From Bacteroidota bacterium (GTDB lineage Bacteria > Bacteroidota > Bacteroidia > UBA4408): a DNA stretch of 33,544 nt. Every line of letters starts with the position of its first letter. The first letter of the stretch is position 1. Position numbers and translations under genes: made by a program. The stretch lies in contig JADKCP010000010.1 of the NCBI GenBank assembly GCA_016718805.1, forward strand, positions 1 to 33,544, read 5' to 3'. Shown piece by piece: positions 1 to 9,153 of the stretch. The notes beneath the pieces were generated by a model. That model worked only from the letters and a program-made list of their open reading frames with translations. It was not told where the DNA came from and ran no database searches.

Positions 1-203
1 TTTCGCTTCTATTACTTTCAATTCTTTCTGCAATGCTTCTTGCTTACTATCTATATCCTTCACCTCACTTCTAATTTCTTCAAGTTTAGCATCTCTTTCT
101 TTTTTACCAAAATTCTTATATTTACCTCACTTGTTAAAACATCATCCCCTTCAGTAGCAAGTTCAAACTTTCTTTTTTGCAACTTATCATTTTCGGACTT
201 CAT
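1..203 (-). CDS. Coiled-coil protein, partial, split by a candidate -1 frameshift
   Basis: The gene runs off the left edge of the window. From the ATG at 203 the first frame reads MKSENDKLQKRKFELATEGD and continues to a TGA ending at 60. In the -1 frame, open from about 125 to the window edge, the translation is a convincing charged helix (KKERDAKLEEIRSEVKDID...). The two frames meet at A AAA AAG (105 to 99), in the correct phase for -1 slippage. The start overlaps the end of the preceding gene by 17 bases. The helix resembles those in the two upstream proteins, so it may be part of the same ejected or internal virion protein set. A missing A in the A6 run is the main alternative. Function is unknown. 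Confidence 0.45.
99..105 (-). other. Candidate -1 ribosomal slippery heptamer
   Basis: On the minus strand the sequence is A AAA AAG, with zero-frame codons GTA AAA AAG. Slipping back one base leads into the long open coiled-coil frame, whereas the zero frame stops about 13 codons later. I see no convincing stimulatory stem just downstream. A homopolymer sequencing error would look the same. Confidence 0.35.
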
Positions 204-1095
204 CTCTTTTCCTACTTTCCACATCTCCCCCTACACCAACACTACCTGATTCGGGTGATTCTTTGAGGGAGGGTTCTACCTTATTTATCTGTATAAGATT
301 CCCGTTTTCATCTTCGGTAAAAATATTCTCTTTAGATAAATCTATTTTTTTATCAGTTATTTGGTCGGTAACAGTTACTCTTTCTCCTTTTAAATTTGTA
401 CCTGTTGAGTGTGGGTTGTAATCTAATTTTATCTTCCCATCTGCACTTTTTGAAGCCCAAACAATATTTGTCATTTGTCTAAGGCTTCCATCTGATTGTC
501 TTTCATAAGTAACAATGCCTATTAATTGATTACCTTTTTTATCTGTTGATTTTTCTGTTACAACTTTTATTTCCCCATCAGAATTTTCAATTACTGAACC
601 TACTTCTAATCTATTAAGATTATTAAATACTTCGTTTTTTGCAGTTTCTATTTCTTCTGCTGTACGAGTTAAAATTGGTACATTTTCAAAAGTAGGCTTA
701 ACTACATCTCCCCCTACACCAACACCCCCTGCTTCTTCTTTTGTAGCTACTACTTTTGCTTGGGCTTTGGGTGTTTCTTTGAGGGATTGTTCTACTGCTT
801 TTAATTCTGCATCGTACTTGGCATTAATTTTAGATTCCCTTTTAGGTTGGCTTTCTATTCTTTTTTCTTTTTCGTTTTTCAACCATTCGTCTGCTGCTGC
901 TTTATCTTTGAATTTACCCACTCTAACTACTGCTCCCTTTTTTAAAACCCCGTCCTCACCCATAATAGCAGGTTTATCTGTACCAATAATCATCTCATAA
1001 GGATTTTCTACTGGTACATATTTACCATCTACCATATCACCCACTCCCCCCATATCAACAAAAGTTGCCTCAACAGACATCCCGTCATTAAACAT
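187..1095 (-). CDS. Unknown phage protein with coiled coil and repeated GVGVGGDV linkers
   Basis: This 302-residue protein has no family I recognise. The N-terminal part is acidic and glycine-rich (FVDMGGVGDMVDGKYVPVEN). A lysine- and glutamate-rich helix follows at about residues 62-120, then a glycine linker (GGVGVGGDV), then a probable beta-rich segment (GSVIENSDGEIKVVTEKS and onward). It ends in a second linker, SGSVGVGGDVE. The same linker and a similar helix (xxYDAEL) occur in the 659-residue protein encoded just upstream, so the two are likely related virion or ejected proteins. The reading frame stays open upstream of the chosen ATG, back into the preceding gene, which raises the possibility that this is a frameshifted continuation of that gene. 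Confidence 0.6.
   Translation of the reverse strand: MFNDGMSVEATFVDMGGVGDMVDGKYVPVENPYEMIIGTDKPAIMGEDGVLKKGAVVRVGKFKDKAAADEWLKNEKEKRIESQPKRESKINAKYDAELKAVEQSLKETPKAQAKVVATKEEAGGVGVGGDVVKPTFENVPILTRTAEEIETAKNEVFNNLNRLEVGSVIENSDGEIKVVTEKSTDKKGNQLIGIVTYERQSDGSLRQMTNIVWASKSADGKIKLDYNPHSTGTNLKGERVTVTDQITDKKIDLSKENIFTEDENGNLIQINKVEPSLKESPESGSVGVGGDVESRKRDEVRK
216..257 (-). repeat. Linker repeat copy A (42 bases)
   Basis: This stretch is identical over 42 bases to 1360-1401. On the minus strand it encodes a linker ending SGSVGVGGDVE. It sits at the very end of the 302-residue gene, just before the next reading frame begins. Confidence 0.85.
704..725 (-). repeat. Linker repeat copy C (22-base core)
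   Basis: The 22-base core is identical to the two longer copies and encodes GVGVGGDV between the coiled coil and the beta-rich segment of the 302-residue protein. Bases outside the core differ from the other copies. Confidence 0.8.
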
Positions 1096-1135
1096 TTTTC
1101 CAGTATAGTTTACGCTTGTAGTTCCATCCCCATTG

Positions 1136-3115
1136 TCAGTTGTGCCCCCAATTATCAGGATGGTCTTGTTTAGATTTTTTTAAATGCTCTTGTCTTTTTT
1201 CCTCGATACCCTCTGGTGTATTATCTCTTAACTTATCTAATTCAGCATCATGTTCTTGATTAATTTCCTCCCGCTTACCCCAATTCTCCCTACCTTGAAA
1301 TTTACTTAATTCTTCTTGCCTTCTTTTTTCAATATCAGTTTTCTTTTCTTCATAAGTCATTTCCACATCTCCCCCTACACCAACACTACCTGATTCGGGT
1401 GCTTCGGTTTTAGGTTTAACTTCTTCGGACTTAACTTCCACTTGCTGCTCCAAATTAATATTTCCATCTTTTTCTACTTTCGGATTCATGGCTTCATCAA
1501 TCTGCCCTCTCACTAAATCTGTTAGTTCTTGTTCGCTTTTCTTTATTGTTTCCTGCAACTTTTCTGTAAGTACAGCGTTTTCGGCTCTATCGATAGGTGT
1601 TTGCGGTTCAGGTAAATCGGATAATGTTTTTTGCGCTAACTCTATTTCGTCCGACAGTTCTGTTTTCCTTACCTCAATCGGGTTAAAGTATTGATTGATT
1701 TCTGTTATGCGCTTTCTAAATTCAGACTTTTGTTCGGGTGTTAAATCTGAACTGCTTATTTGTTCTTTTGCTTTTTCGGGATTGCTAATTATAACATCAA
1801 CCAAATCTTTTACCCCTGCCGTTCTTGTTAGTGCCTGAAAGGCTATTTTATCTTCATTCGTTGGGTTTTCTTTTTTCAAAAAAGAAGATGCTCTTTTGTA
1901 AATAAGTTCAGATGATTGCGGAATTTCAACCGCTTCCGATACAGCTTCTAACGGAGCAGAAAAAACAGTATTGTAAATATCTAAATTTTGAATTTTAGCC
2001 GCCCGTTCTACTTTATTTTCTGAAACTGCGTTCTTTATTAGTCCAAAAAACTTAGGTGCTTCAAAAGCTAAACCCGTAGCGAAACTAACAAATGTTTCTT
2101 CCTTATCGGGCGCATCTAAACTTTTATTCTCAACTGCTACTTTTGCAAAATCAGGCAATGCAAACGCTGCACCTACGCCTACACCTCTCGCTGTTGCGCT
2201 GCCCCATTTCCCTAAGTTTAATTCTTGCGATACAGCCTTACCAAAAGCACCACCGACCATCATTGATGCTTCTATTTCTAATCCTTCTTTAATCCCCTCG
2301 CCAAGTGCTTCTGTTGCTTCTTCCGCCTTTAAAGACATAGGCTTATTAGGTTCGTTGCCGTATTCAGTTAGTGCTTTTTGACCACCAATTACAAAAGGGA
2401 GTGTTCCTGCACCAGTCATAGTTGTTAGTGCTATTAATGGTATTGCAGATGCTGTGGCTGCCGCTGTTTTACCTACAATTGTTTGTGGTTGGTTTTCTTC
2501 GGAAACTTTATCGTAGTACTTCGACACATCGCCAACAGTTTTTGATAGTGTTCGATTTGGTTTTTTGAAAATACCTCCACCACTTTCAAGGTCTTCCATC
2601 AAGTTTATCGCACCAGCTATTGGGGTTACAACATTGTCAGATACGGATTTATTGAAAGAGTATAAGACAGATGCAACTTCATCTGCTATATCATTTTCTT
2701 TTGTTTGCGGCTTTTCTAACCTCGACTGAAAATAGTCTACCTGCTTTGCAATTTGGTCTACTTCAATTGGATTTGCGCTATGGTTAGATATTAATTCATC
2801 GTATTTTGTTTTTGCTACGATATAGTTTTTTTGCGCTTTTGCATTAGGTGTTAATGCAGAATTTAGTCTTTCAGATTTCTGTTGTGGTGTTTCTGTTTGT
2901 GGTGTTTTACCGCTTGGTGTAACGTAATTATCCATTACACGCAAGTTATCCATACTTGGCTCAATACCACCCAATCCCCCATTTACCGATTCTGATAAAG
3001 AACCGTTTGTTGCGGAAACGCTTGGTACAGAATTTTTTTTTTCAGCCACATCCCAAACAACTTCATCGTTGCCCTGTGGCTTATCCCAAATAATATCTTC
3101 TTTGTTTTCTGCCAT
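1136..3115 (-). CDS. Putative internal/ejected virion protein (659 aa)
   Basis: This is a large, low-complexity phage protein. The N-terminus carries two short tryptophan repeats (DIIWDKP and EVVWDVA, residues 7-23). Ala/Gly-rich hydrophobic stretches at about 218-245 and 275-330 could contact membrane. The C-terminal 150 residues are charged helices with the linker SGSVGVGGDVE. Its start overlaps the upstream stop as TAATG, indicating translational coupling. Position downstream of portal and nozzle genes, hydrophobic patches and helical tail fit a protein packed in the head and ejected with DNA, but no domain is recognised. The frame ends beside a run of five C (1145-1149 on the plus strand), where a one-base change would join it to the next gene. 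Confidence 0.6.
   Translation of the reverse strand: MAENKEDIIWDKPQGNDEVVWDVAEKKNSVPSVSATNGSLSESVNGGLGGIEPSMDNLRVMDNYVTPSGKTPQTETPQQKSERLNSALTPNAKAQKNYIVAKTKYDELISNHSANPIEVDQIAKQVDYFQSRLEKPQTKENDIADEVASVLYSFNKSVSDNVVTPIAGAINLMEDLESGGGIFKKPNRTLSKTVGDVSKYYDKVSEENQPQTIVGKTAAATASAIPLIALTTMTGAGTLPFVIGGQKALTEYGNEPNKPMSLKAEEATEALGEGIKEGLEIEASMMVGGAFGKAVSQELNLGKWGSATARGVGVGAAFALPDFAKVAVENKSLDAPDKEETFVSFATGLAFEAPKFFGLIKNAVSENKVERAAKIQNLDIYNTVFSAPLEAVSEAVEIPQSSELIYKRASSFLKKENPTNEDKIAFQALTRTAGVKDLVDVIISNPEKAKEQISSSDLTPEQKSEFRKRITEINQYFNPIEVRKTELSDEIELAQKTLSDLPEPQTPIDRAENAVLTEKLQETIKKSEQELTDLVRGQIDEAMNPKVEKDGNINLEQQVEVKSEEVKPKTEAPESGSVGVGGDVEMTYEEKKTDIEKRRQEELSKFQGRENWGKREEINQEHDAELDKLRDNTPEGIEEKRQEHLKKSKQDHPDNWGHN
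1360..1401 (-). repeat. Linker repeat copy B (42 bases)
   Basis: This is the second 42-base copy of the linker-encoding repeat, identical to 216-257. Here it lies within the 659-residue protein, between a glutamate/lysine-rich region and the C-terminal charged helix. Confidence 0.85.
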
Positions 3116-4608
3116 TATAAATCTTCTATTGTTCCATCAGAATATTGAACCTTAACTACAACACCTTGTTTGTTTCTTCCGACATTGGTAATTTTCTTGC
3201 CGTTTCTTTTATCGCCTACTTTAATTTCTACTTTTTCAGTCTTAATAATATCACCTTCCCTATTTGTCGTTACCACATTACCACTCCCAACTTTTGATAC
3301 CGCTTTGTTCAAATCTTCAATAGTCATTCCATTATCAGAAAGATATTGAGTATTTTTATTTACAGGGGCTAAGAATGTTCCCTTGCTAGTTTCTACCACA
3401 AACGCATTAGATTTAGGATTAAATAAGTTTGATTGCCCGTTTATTTGTACATCTTTACCATCTATAACTGTTGTAAATTGATGTGTAGAGTTTTCCGGAA
3501 GTCCTTTTACGCTGTATGGTATAACTTCAGAATCGTTAGAAAAAGAAAATTTAGATTTAAAATCAGCCTCAGTCTTAAATTGTTTTTTCAACGCTAGTTT
3601 CCTTTGGTCTTTTTGTGCTGTTGTAAGACTAGGGTCTAGGTTTATTTTTTCCTGTGCATCTTCAAATGCTTTCTTGTATTTACTCCAAGCATTGTCTTGT
3701 AGCAATGTTTGTGCTTGATTAGATTTAATAGGTGGATTCAATACAACATTCCCAACGCTAATAGTTCCACCACCGACACTTTTATTTTGTTTTGCAGCAG
3801 ATGTCTGACCTTTCACATTTATACTTTTCTTGTAAACAGCCCTCTTATCTGCTTGGTTGTACATTTCTTCTGCACTACCAAACACCCTTTGCGCTTCGGG
3901 ATTATTGTTGTAATCAAACTCAACAGTTTCACGTAACTTTTTAGGGTCTGTAAATGTTTCGTATTTTGTAATCAATGTACCATCTGCACCCTTATATTGT
4001 ACAGGCTCATTTGATGTCATTGACGCCTTTTGGACAATTTTATCCAAATAAGGAATAGGATCATTAATCTTTTCTCCACCTTGAACTACTGATTTTCTTG
4101 CAGCATCTCGTCTTGCTATTGCCTTTATTGCATCCTCGTAAGTTTCTGCTGTGTTTTCAACTTGCGCCTTAGTCCAATCATCTTGACCCTTATACCAAAT
4201 CTTATCAGCATTTTTAATCATGTCGCTTTGGATTTCATTATCTCCCTTTAGCGATTCTTGACTTGTCTTTGTTAAATATTCAAATGCTGCTAATTGTTGC
4301 TCAATACTAGTCTTAGGCTCTCCTGTCTTATAACTAGTTATACTTTCAATGATTTTGTCTTGTAGCTTTCTTATTGCAGGTTCATCTAGTCTATTATAGT
4401 TAGCATTGCTTAACTTTTTCAACCAAGCATCCCTACTTCCTTCTGCTTCCCTTTGATTCGCCATACCAACTTGCGCCTTTTGTGCTGTTTGTTGCATTAA
4501 GGCTTGGTTCATTTGATTGAACGGTGTTTGGTCAGGTAAAAAAGGCTGTATCATTATAGCCTCACCTTCGCCTTGTCCTTTAGATATTAAATTTCCGTCT
4601 GCTGTCAT
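3115..4608 (-). CDS. Putative internal virion protein (497 aa)
   Basis: The N-terminus is glutamine- and methionine-rich (QMNQALMQQTAQKAQVGMAN). A long, mostly helical, charged region extends to about residue 200, and the C-terminal half is a lysine-rich mixed region. There are no catalytic motifs or membrane spans I can defend. It starts on a TAATG overlap with the 244-residue gene and ends on another with the 659-residue gene, so all three are probably made together. Composition and position after the portal and nozzle genes match the internal or cargo proteins of short-tailed phages. A second in-frame ATG at 4554 is an alternative start. Confidence 0.6.
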   Translation of the reverse strand: MTADGNLISKGQGEGEAIMIQPFLPDQTPFNQMNQALMQQTAQKAQVGMANQREAEGSRDAWLKKLSNANYNRLDEPAIRKLQDKIIESITSYKTGEPKTSIEQQLAAFEYLTKTSQESLKGDNEIQSDMIKNADKIWYKGQDDWTKAQVENTAETYEDAIKAIARRDAARKSVVQGGEKINDPIPYLDKIVQKASMTSNEPVQYKGADGTLITKYETFTDPKKLRETVEFDYNNNPEAQRVFGSAEEMYNQADKRAVYKKSINVKGQTSAAKQNKSVGGGTISVGNVVLNPPIKSNQAQTLLQDNAWSKYKKAFEDAQEKINLDPSLTTAQKDQRKLALKKQFKTEADFKSKFSFSNDSEVIPYSVKGLPENSTHQFTTVIDGKDVQINGQSNLFNPKSNAFVVETSKGTFLAPVNKNTQYLSDNGMTIEDLNKAVSKVGSGNVVTTNREGDIIKTEKVEIKVGDKRNGKKITNVGRNKQGVVVKVQYSDGTIEDL

Positions 4609-5342
4609 TATCCGAAATAGTTAGCATTAGGGTCAATTGTTTGAGTGTTGTAATCGTATGGGTTTTGGTTGTACACGTTTTTCTGTGGTGTAGTTACTCC
4701 GTAAGGATTATTCGCTTGAGGTGTTTGTGTTCTTTGCCCCGATGTATCAATAGTGTTTAACGCTGTTCCTGCCTGCCCTGCAAAATTACTTCCTGCGTTT
4801 GCTACTGTTTGAGCACCTGCATATTTAGCCTGTTCTCCTGCCCCTTTTAATGCACGAATAGCTGCTGCCATATCTTGGTATGGCTGGTCTTTATTGTAGG
4901 CGAATTCTTTATCTTGGTATTGACCATACTGATTTAACCCTTGAATGTAATTATTGATGTTTTGCTGTCTTTGCTGATTGTCCATAGTCAGCAAATTGGC
5001 TTGTGCATCATTTAATGCCATGTTAGCTTGTGCCACCCCTTGCAATCCATATCCTCGTTCAACTCCTGCTCCTAATGCGTAGGCTTGATTTCTTAAAATT
5101 TGGTCTGTGTATCGCTGTCTTTGTTGTTCACTCATTCCTTGACCCGCCCTCCCTTCTTGAATAGCCAATGCTTCTTGAACTGCTTGAGGTGTTGCATAGG
5201 TAGGGCGTTGAGCTGCCTGTGTTTTAGCTAACTCTTTTGCTTCCTCTTCCATTTTTTTACCTTCCAAGTACATTACAACAGCCATAGTAGTTGTTACCGT
5301 TGCACCTGAACCTGATGATATTAAACTTGTTCCTGCTCCCAT
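4608..5342 (-). CDS. Ala/Gln-rich putative ejection or internal virion protein
   Basis: The 244-residue protein begins with a small-residue, hydrophobic segment (ISSGSGATVTTTMAVVMYL, about residues 8-26). An Ala/Gln-rich helical core follows (AQANMALNDAQANLL region), then an Asn/Tyr/Gln/Pro-rich tail (NPYGVTTP, NPYDYNTQ). This make-up is common in phage proteins injected with DNA, which are often membrane-active and poorly conserved. It lies 25 bases after the nozzle-like gene and is coupled to the next gene by TAATG. I do not recognise a named family. Confidence 0.6.
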   Translation of the reverse strand: MGAGTSLISSGSGATVTTTMAVVMYLEGKKMEEEAKELAKTQAAQRPTYATPQAVQEALAIQEGRAGQGMSEQQRQRYTDQILRNQAYALGAGVERGYGLQGVAQANMALNDAQANLLTMDNQQRQQNINNYIQGLNQYGQYQDKEFAYNKDQPYQDMAAAIRALKGAGEQAKYAGAQTVANAGSNFAGQAGTALNTIDTSGQRTQTPQANNPYGVTTPQKNVYNQNPYDYNTQTIDPNANYFG

Positions 5343-5367
5343 GTTTCTGTTTTTACAAAATTACTAA

Positions 5368-8300
5368 TTATTTACTATCAATTTGGTTAATTTCAACATA
5401 CGTCAATATTTCTTTTTGGAGGTTGTAATTTTCTAGCTTTATCTGTATTGCAAAATCTCTTAAAACAACTCCATTTATTATTGGATATACAACATTTGGC
5501 GTATTCATATCTCGTTTAAATTCAGCATAAAAAATACCCTCTCGCTCTGAAAAATTATCCTCCATCAATAAACTAAACTGCCCTCTGTCGTTTGTTATTT
5601 GTGGTGCTGCCCATGCTGTTGTGGACTTTGTTCTTAGCGACTTGTAAATTTTATTCTTTAACTCACTATTTCCAACTACTGTAACGTATGATGAATATTG
5701 CCTGTCGTAGAAATTGTTGTAAACTGGGTTTGCTTCATGCAAATAAAGCACCCCATTATTGAATGAAACCATATCATTCCCTCCACTACCAAACATTTCA
5801 CCATTGTAACTTCTGCCACCTATAAAATTATTTAGCTTTTCATCCCAAGTTATAACACAGCCACCTATGTTTACTTCATAGGTATTTCTGCGTGGATTAA
5901 AACAAGCTACAAAATTATTTTGATTTCCTGTAATTAGATTGTATAAGTATTGTCTTACAAGGTAGTTGCCATTGTCATCTTTTACGTCTGAAATTACGGT
6001 TAATCCATCTCTACTTATTCTGCAAATGCTTCCTGTTTCTTGACTTACAAAGTAATCAGCACCACCAAAATAAGCATGGCTTTCAGGGTGTAATCCTATT
6101 CCTCTTTTTTCTTGGTAGTACACCATTTCGGTAAGTATTTGAGCGTTGTTTAAAACAACATTCGCCCCATCTCCACCTGTTAGGTATTGCTTCACAGGAA
6201 TATACCCAACCCTAGATTCCATGAACACTTTAAGGTTTCTATCCGAGCAACTTAGTTTCTGAATACTCCCCCAATATTGATAATCTCTAAAACTTCCATC
6301 AGGATAACTAGATAGTCCGTTTATATTACTTTCGGGTATAAACTGCTCACTATGGTAAATCGTGCTTTCTCGTTTTACCTCCCTAAAGTTGTCATTTACA
6401 ATGTTTGGTTTTCCGAAACTAGTTACAGCACTACCGTTTATTGAACCCCCATCGCCTGTTTCCTTTCCTACAAATATATCGGATTGGTTGGGGTCTTCTA
6501 TGTAAAGAGTTTCTATTGTTCCCGATTGAGAAGATGAAAACTGCGCTGTGTCAGACATTATATCGGTAGTGTTATTGCTCGTAGACTCTATCTTCATGTA
6601 AATTTGCGGTTCAGATGAATTAGTCAGTTGAGTAATAACAAATTGACTTGGTGATGCGTTATATGCGCAATTAAAGTTAGTAGAGAAAAAGTAAATGCTA
6701 TAAGCAGGGTCATTTACAAACCAATTCGCTGTTGTTGCCGAAACTTCATTTAGCGTATCCGCAACCACTCCCATTTCTGCTACAAATGTCCCACCAAATC
6801 CTGTTGTGAATGTACTGTTAAAGTTACACCCAACTAACAACTGTGTCATAGCGGAATCTTTATAAAAATAGAAACTTACATTTATTGTTACAGGGTCAGG
6901 CGGTGCTTGGTCGTACCAAAGTGTAGGGGCATTGTAAAACGTATAGATATTTGTAAATGCGTTGAAGTTTATATATCTAGGGCGTATGTACATATTAACC
7001 CCTTCAAATTCTTGAACACATGGTATTGCACTAGGTAACAAGTCTTGGTCTTGAATATTGCCCTTGTGGTATCTGTCTACTGTTCCTGCATCTCCAATTG
7101 CATTTTTGCTAATTGTGAAATAAAGGTCAGTTTCAAGCGATTTCTTATAAATCTCAACAATAAATTCCGTATTGGCATCTAGCGCATCAATCAATAATTG
7201 GCTTGCTTCAACTAAGATTGTTCCATCTGTATTTCCCTTTACAACAGCTAAATCTATAAATGCACTTAGTTCGCCTGTGTCCATTCCATAAAGGAATTTT
7301 ATTCTATCTCCTGCCGAATACTCGTATTTTAAATAGGTTATATTTGAGTACTTGTAACTAGTCTGAAAAAAGTTTACGGTACATATATAGTTCCCATTGG
7401 CATCAATATCGCTAATATTTGTAACTTTAGTTTGATATAAATTTCCTGCATCAAAACCTGCGTAGTAAACGTAGTAATGTGTAGCCCAAATAGGTGGGAC
7501 ATGGTTTATTTCAATCCTTCCTGTTAGTACTTTTTCTAGTGCCGATGAATGATAGTATTTATCTAGTTTCTGAACAGAACTTCTGCGACCACCTTCATCA
7601 CCATAACCTAAACCGAAATAATGATTGTGTCTGTTTTTAAATTGGGGCAAGCAGTTTTTTAAATCCTTATACCATGCACTAATTATCTGATTTTGGTCTG
7701 TTCCTGATGGGTTATATCCATTCTCTATATACATAACAGAGCCACCAAAAATCATTGTGAAATAAGCCCCTAAAACACTTCCTATGTATGAATTAAATGC
7801 TAGATTCATTGCTAGTATTAAATCAGTAGGGTAGTTATCTAAATCGCCTTCTTTGATTATGTACTGAAAATTATAATCACCTGCTACTACATCTGTTGAA
7901 GTAAACTGAAACTCAATAGTTCCACCAACTTCCATTCCTGTAGGCGATGTTGGCAAATCTAGTGTTCCCCTATTAAATCCATCTACATTTTGGTAAACAT
8001 AAAGGTCTATGAATTCAGCATCCGAAACATCTGTAAAATTAGATTCTGTAAAAACAATATCTGCATTGACAGTTTCTAAATCAAACCCCTCTGTAATGCC
8101 TCCTTGATACATTCTTGAATCTTCTGCAAATGTATCAGCATCCGCTTTTCTGGGTACGTTATCAAAAACTCTATTTGCAAATTCTTGTGTAACAATTTGA
8201 CCAATTTTATCATTATAGAAATAATAAACGTATTCATCATTCCCATCCCATGCAATATCCGCAACTGTTAGTACATCGTAAATCCTCCAATCGTAGTTAA

Positions 8301-9153
8301 TTTCAACTCCTACGTTTGATGTTTTTTCACGTACAAGTATTTGTAATTTCTCTACTGTTTCAAATGGTTTCTTTAATGTAATCTTTATTAAGTTGTTTCG
8401 TTGGCTTTGCTCAAATAATGGAACATCATTAGAAACTGGGGCGTAAGGAAAATAAGGTATATTAACCCTTGACCATTCACTAGGTACTGAACGCTCGTAA
8501 TCATCGTAAACATTTGAAACTGAAAACTGAAAAAACCGTCTATCTATGTTATTCCCTGAAAACGCAGTATCGGTAATTTGTTTTATTTCGGGTGCGTATA
8601 CAGGAGGGTATTTTATTCTGTCAATAATCTCCAATGATGGTGCTATATACCCACCTGTGCCTGCGTAGTATTGTTTAGCTTTGTAAACATTAATCTTTCT
8701 TAGCCCGGCACGTTGTGTCCAATAAAGTAATGGCTTATCAACGTCAATGAAAACTACTGAAATTCCTGTTATTAACTCATCCTCCTCAAATAGCAAATAA
8801 TCGCTCCAATCTTCATCGCAAACAACATTAACTATTCCAGTTAGTAAATCATATTCAAATATAAATGAGTATTGGTTTGCGCTTGTGGCATCATCTTGAC
8901 ACCACACAAAAAAATAAACTTTACTTTTGATAGAATCGTAAAAACTACCCAAGCAATTATAGTAAAAAGTAGGATTATCTTCATAGAAAGTAAACCCATC
9001 CTCAAACTCTGCTGCTAGATTTCCTTTTAAGTTAGTTAACCCTATTCCGCTTTGAACTAAACAGTTTTCAGACCATTTATAAAAACCATTTCCTACACCT
9101 GTAAGTGATACGTCAACAGCAGCCCCTCTATAGAATATTCTTTTTTCAAGCAT
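5368..9153 (-). CDS. Large tail nozzle/stabilisation-like protein
   Basis: At 1261 residues this is the largest gene. It is aromatic- and Asn/Asp-rich with dense beta-strand signatures throughout (YSFIFEYDLLTGIVNVV, KVYFFVWCQD, VNIGGCVITWDEKLNN), as expected for a beta-propeller nozzle. It directly follows the portal gene with an 8-base overlap. The closest idea is the tail tubular or stabilisation protein (T7 gp12/P22 gp10 type, called muzzle in crAss-like phages) that closes the short tail. There is no enzymatic motif. A tail spike or host-binding protein is the main alternative. The assignment rests on size, composition and order, not on alignment. Confidence 0.6.
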   Translation of the reverse strand: MLEKRIFYRGAAVDVSLTGVGNGFYKWSENCLVQSGIGLTNLKGNLAAEFEDGFTFYEDNPTFYYNCLGSFYDSIKSKVYFFVWCQDDATSANQYSFIFEYDLLTGIVNVVCDEDWSDYLLFEEDELITGISVVFIDVDKPLLYWTQRAGLRKINVYKAKQYYAGTGGYIAPSLEIIDRIKYPPVYAPEIKQITDTAFSGNNIDRRFFQFSVSNVYDDYERSVPSEWSRVNIPYFPYAPVSNDVPLFEQSQRNNLIKITLKKPFETVEKLQILVREKTSNVGVEINYDWRIYDVLTVADIAWDGNDEYVYYFYNDKIGQIVTQEFANRVFDNVPRKADADTFAEDSRMYQGGITEGFDLETVNADIVFTESNFTDVSDAEFIDLYVYQNVDGFNRGTLDLPTSPTGMEVGGTIEFQFTSTDVVAGDYNFQYIIKEGDLDNYPTDLILAMNLAFNSYIGSVLGAYFTMIFGGSVMYIENGYNPSGTDQNQIISAWYKDLKNCLPQFKNRHNHYFGLGYGDEGGRRSSVQKLDKYYHSSALEKVLTGRIEINHVPPIWATHYYVYYAGFDAGNLYQTKVTNISDIDANGNYICTVNFFQTSYKYSNITYLKYEYSAGDRIKFLYGMDTGELSAFIDLAVVKGNTDGTILVEASQLLIDALDANTEFIVEIYKKSLETDLYFTISKNAIGDAGTVDRYHKGNIQDQDLLPSAIPCVQEFEGVNMYIRPRYINFNAFTNIYTFYNAPTLWYDQAPPDPVTINVSFYFYKDSAMTQLLVGCNFNSTFTTGFGGTFVAEMGVVADTLNEVSATTANWFVNDPAYSIYFFSTNFNCAYNASPSQFVITQLTNSSEPQIYMKIESTSNNTTDIMSDTAQFSSSQSGTIETLYIEDPNQSDIFVGKETGDGGSINGSAVTSFGKPNIVNDNFREVKRESTIYHSEQFIPESNINGLSSYPDGSFRDYQYWGSIQKLSCSDRNLKVFMESRVGYIPVKQYLTGGDGANVVLNNAQILTEMVYYQEKRGIGLHPESHAYFGGADYFVSQETGSICRISRDGLTVISDVKDDNGNYLVRQYLYNLITGNQNNFVACFNPRRNTYEVNIGGCVITWDEKLNNFIGGRSYNGEMFGSGGNDMVSFNNGVLYLHEANPVYNNFYDRQYSSYVTVVGNSELKNKIYKSLRTKSTTAWAAPQITNDRGQFSLLMEDNFSEREGIFYAEFKRDMNTPNVVYPIINGVVLRDFAIQIKLENYNLQKEILTYVEINQIDSK

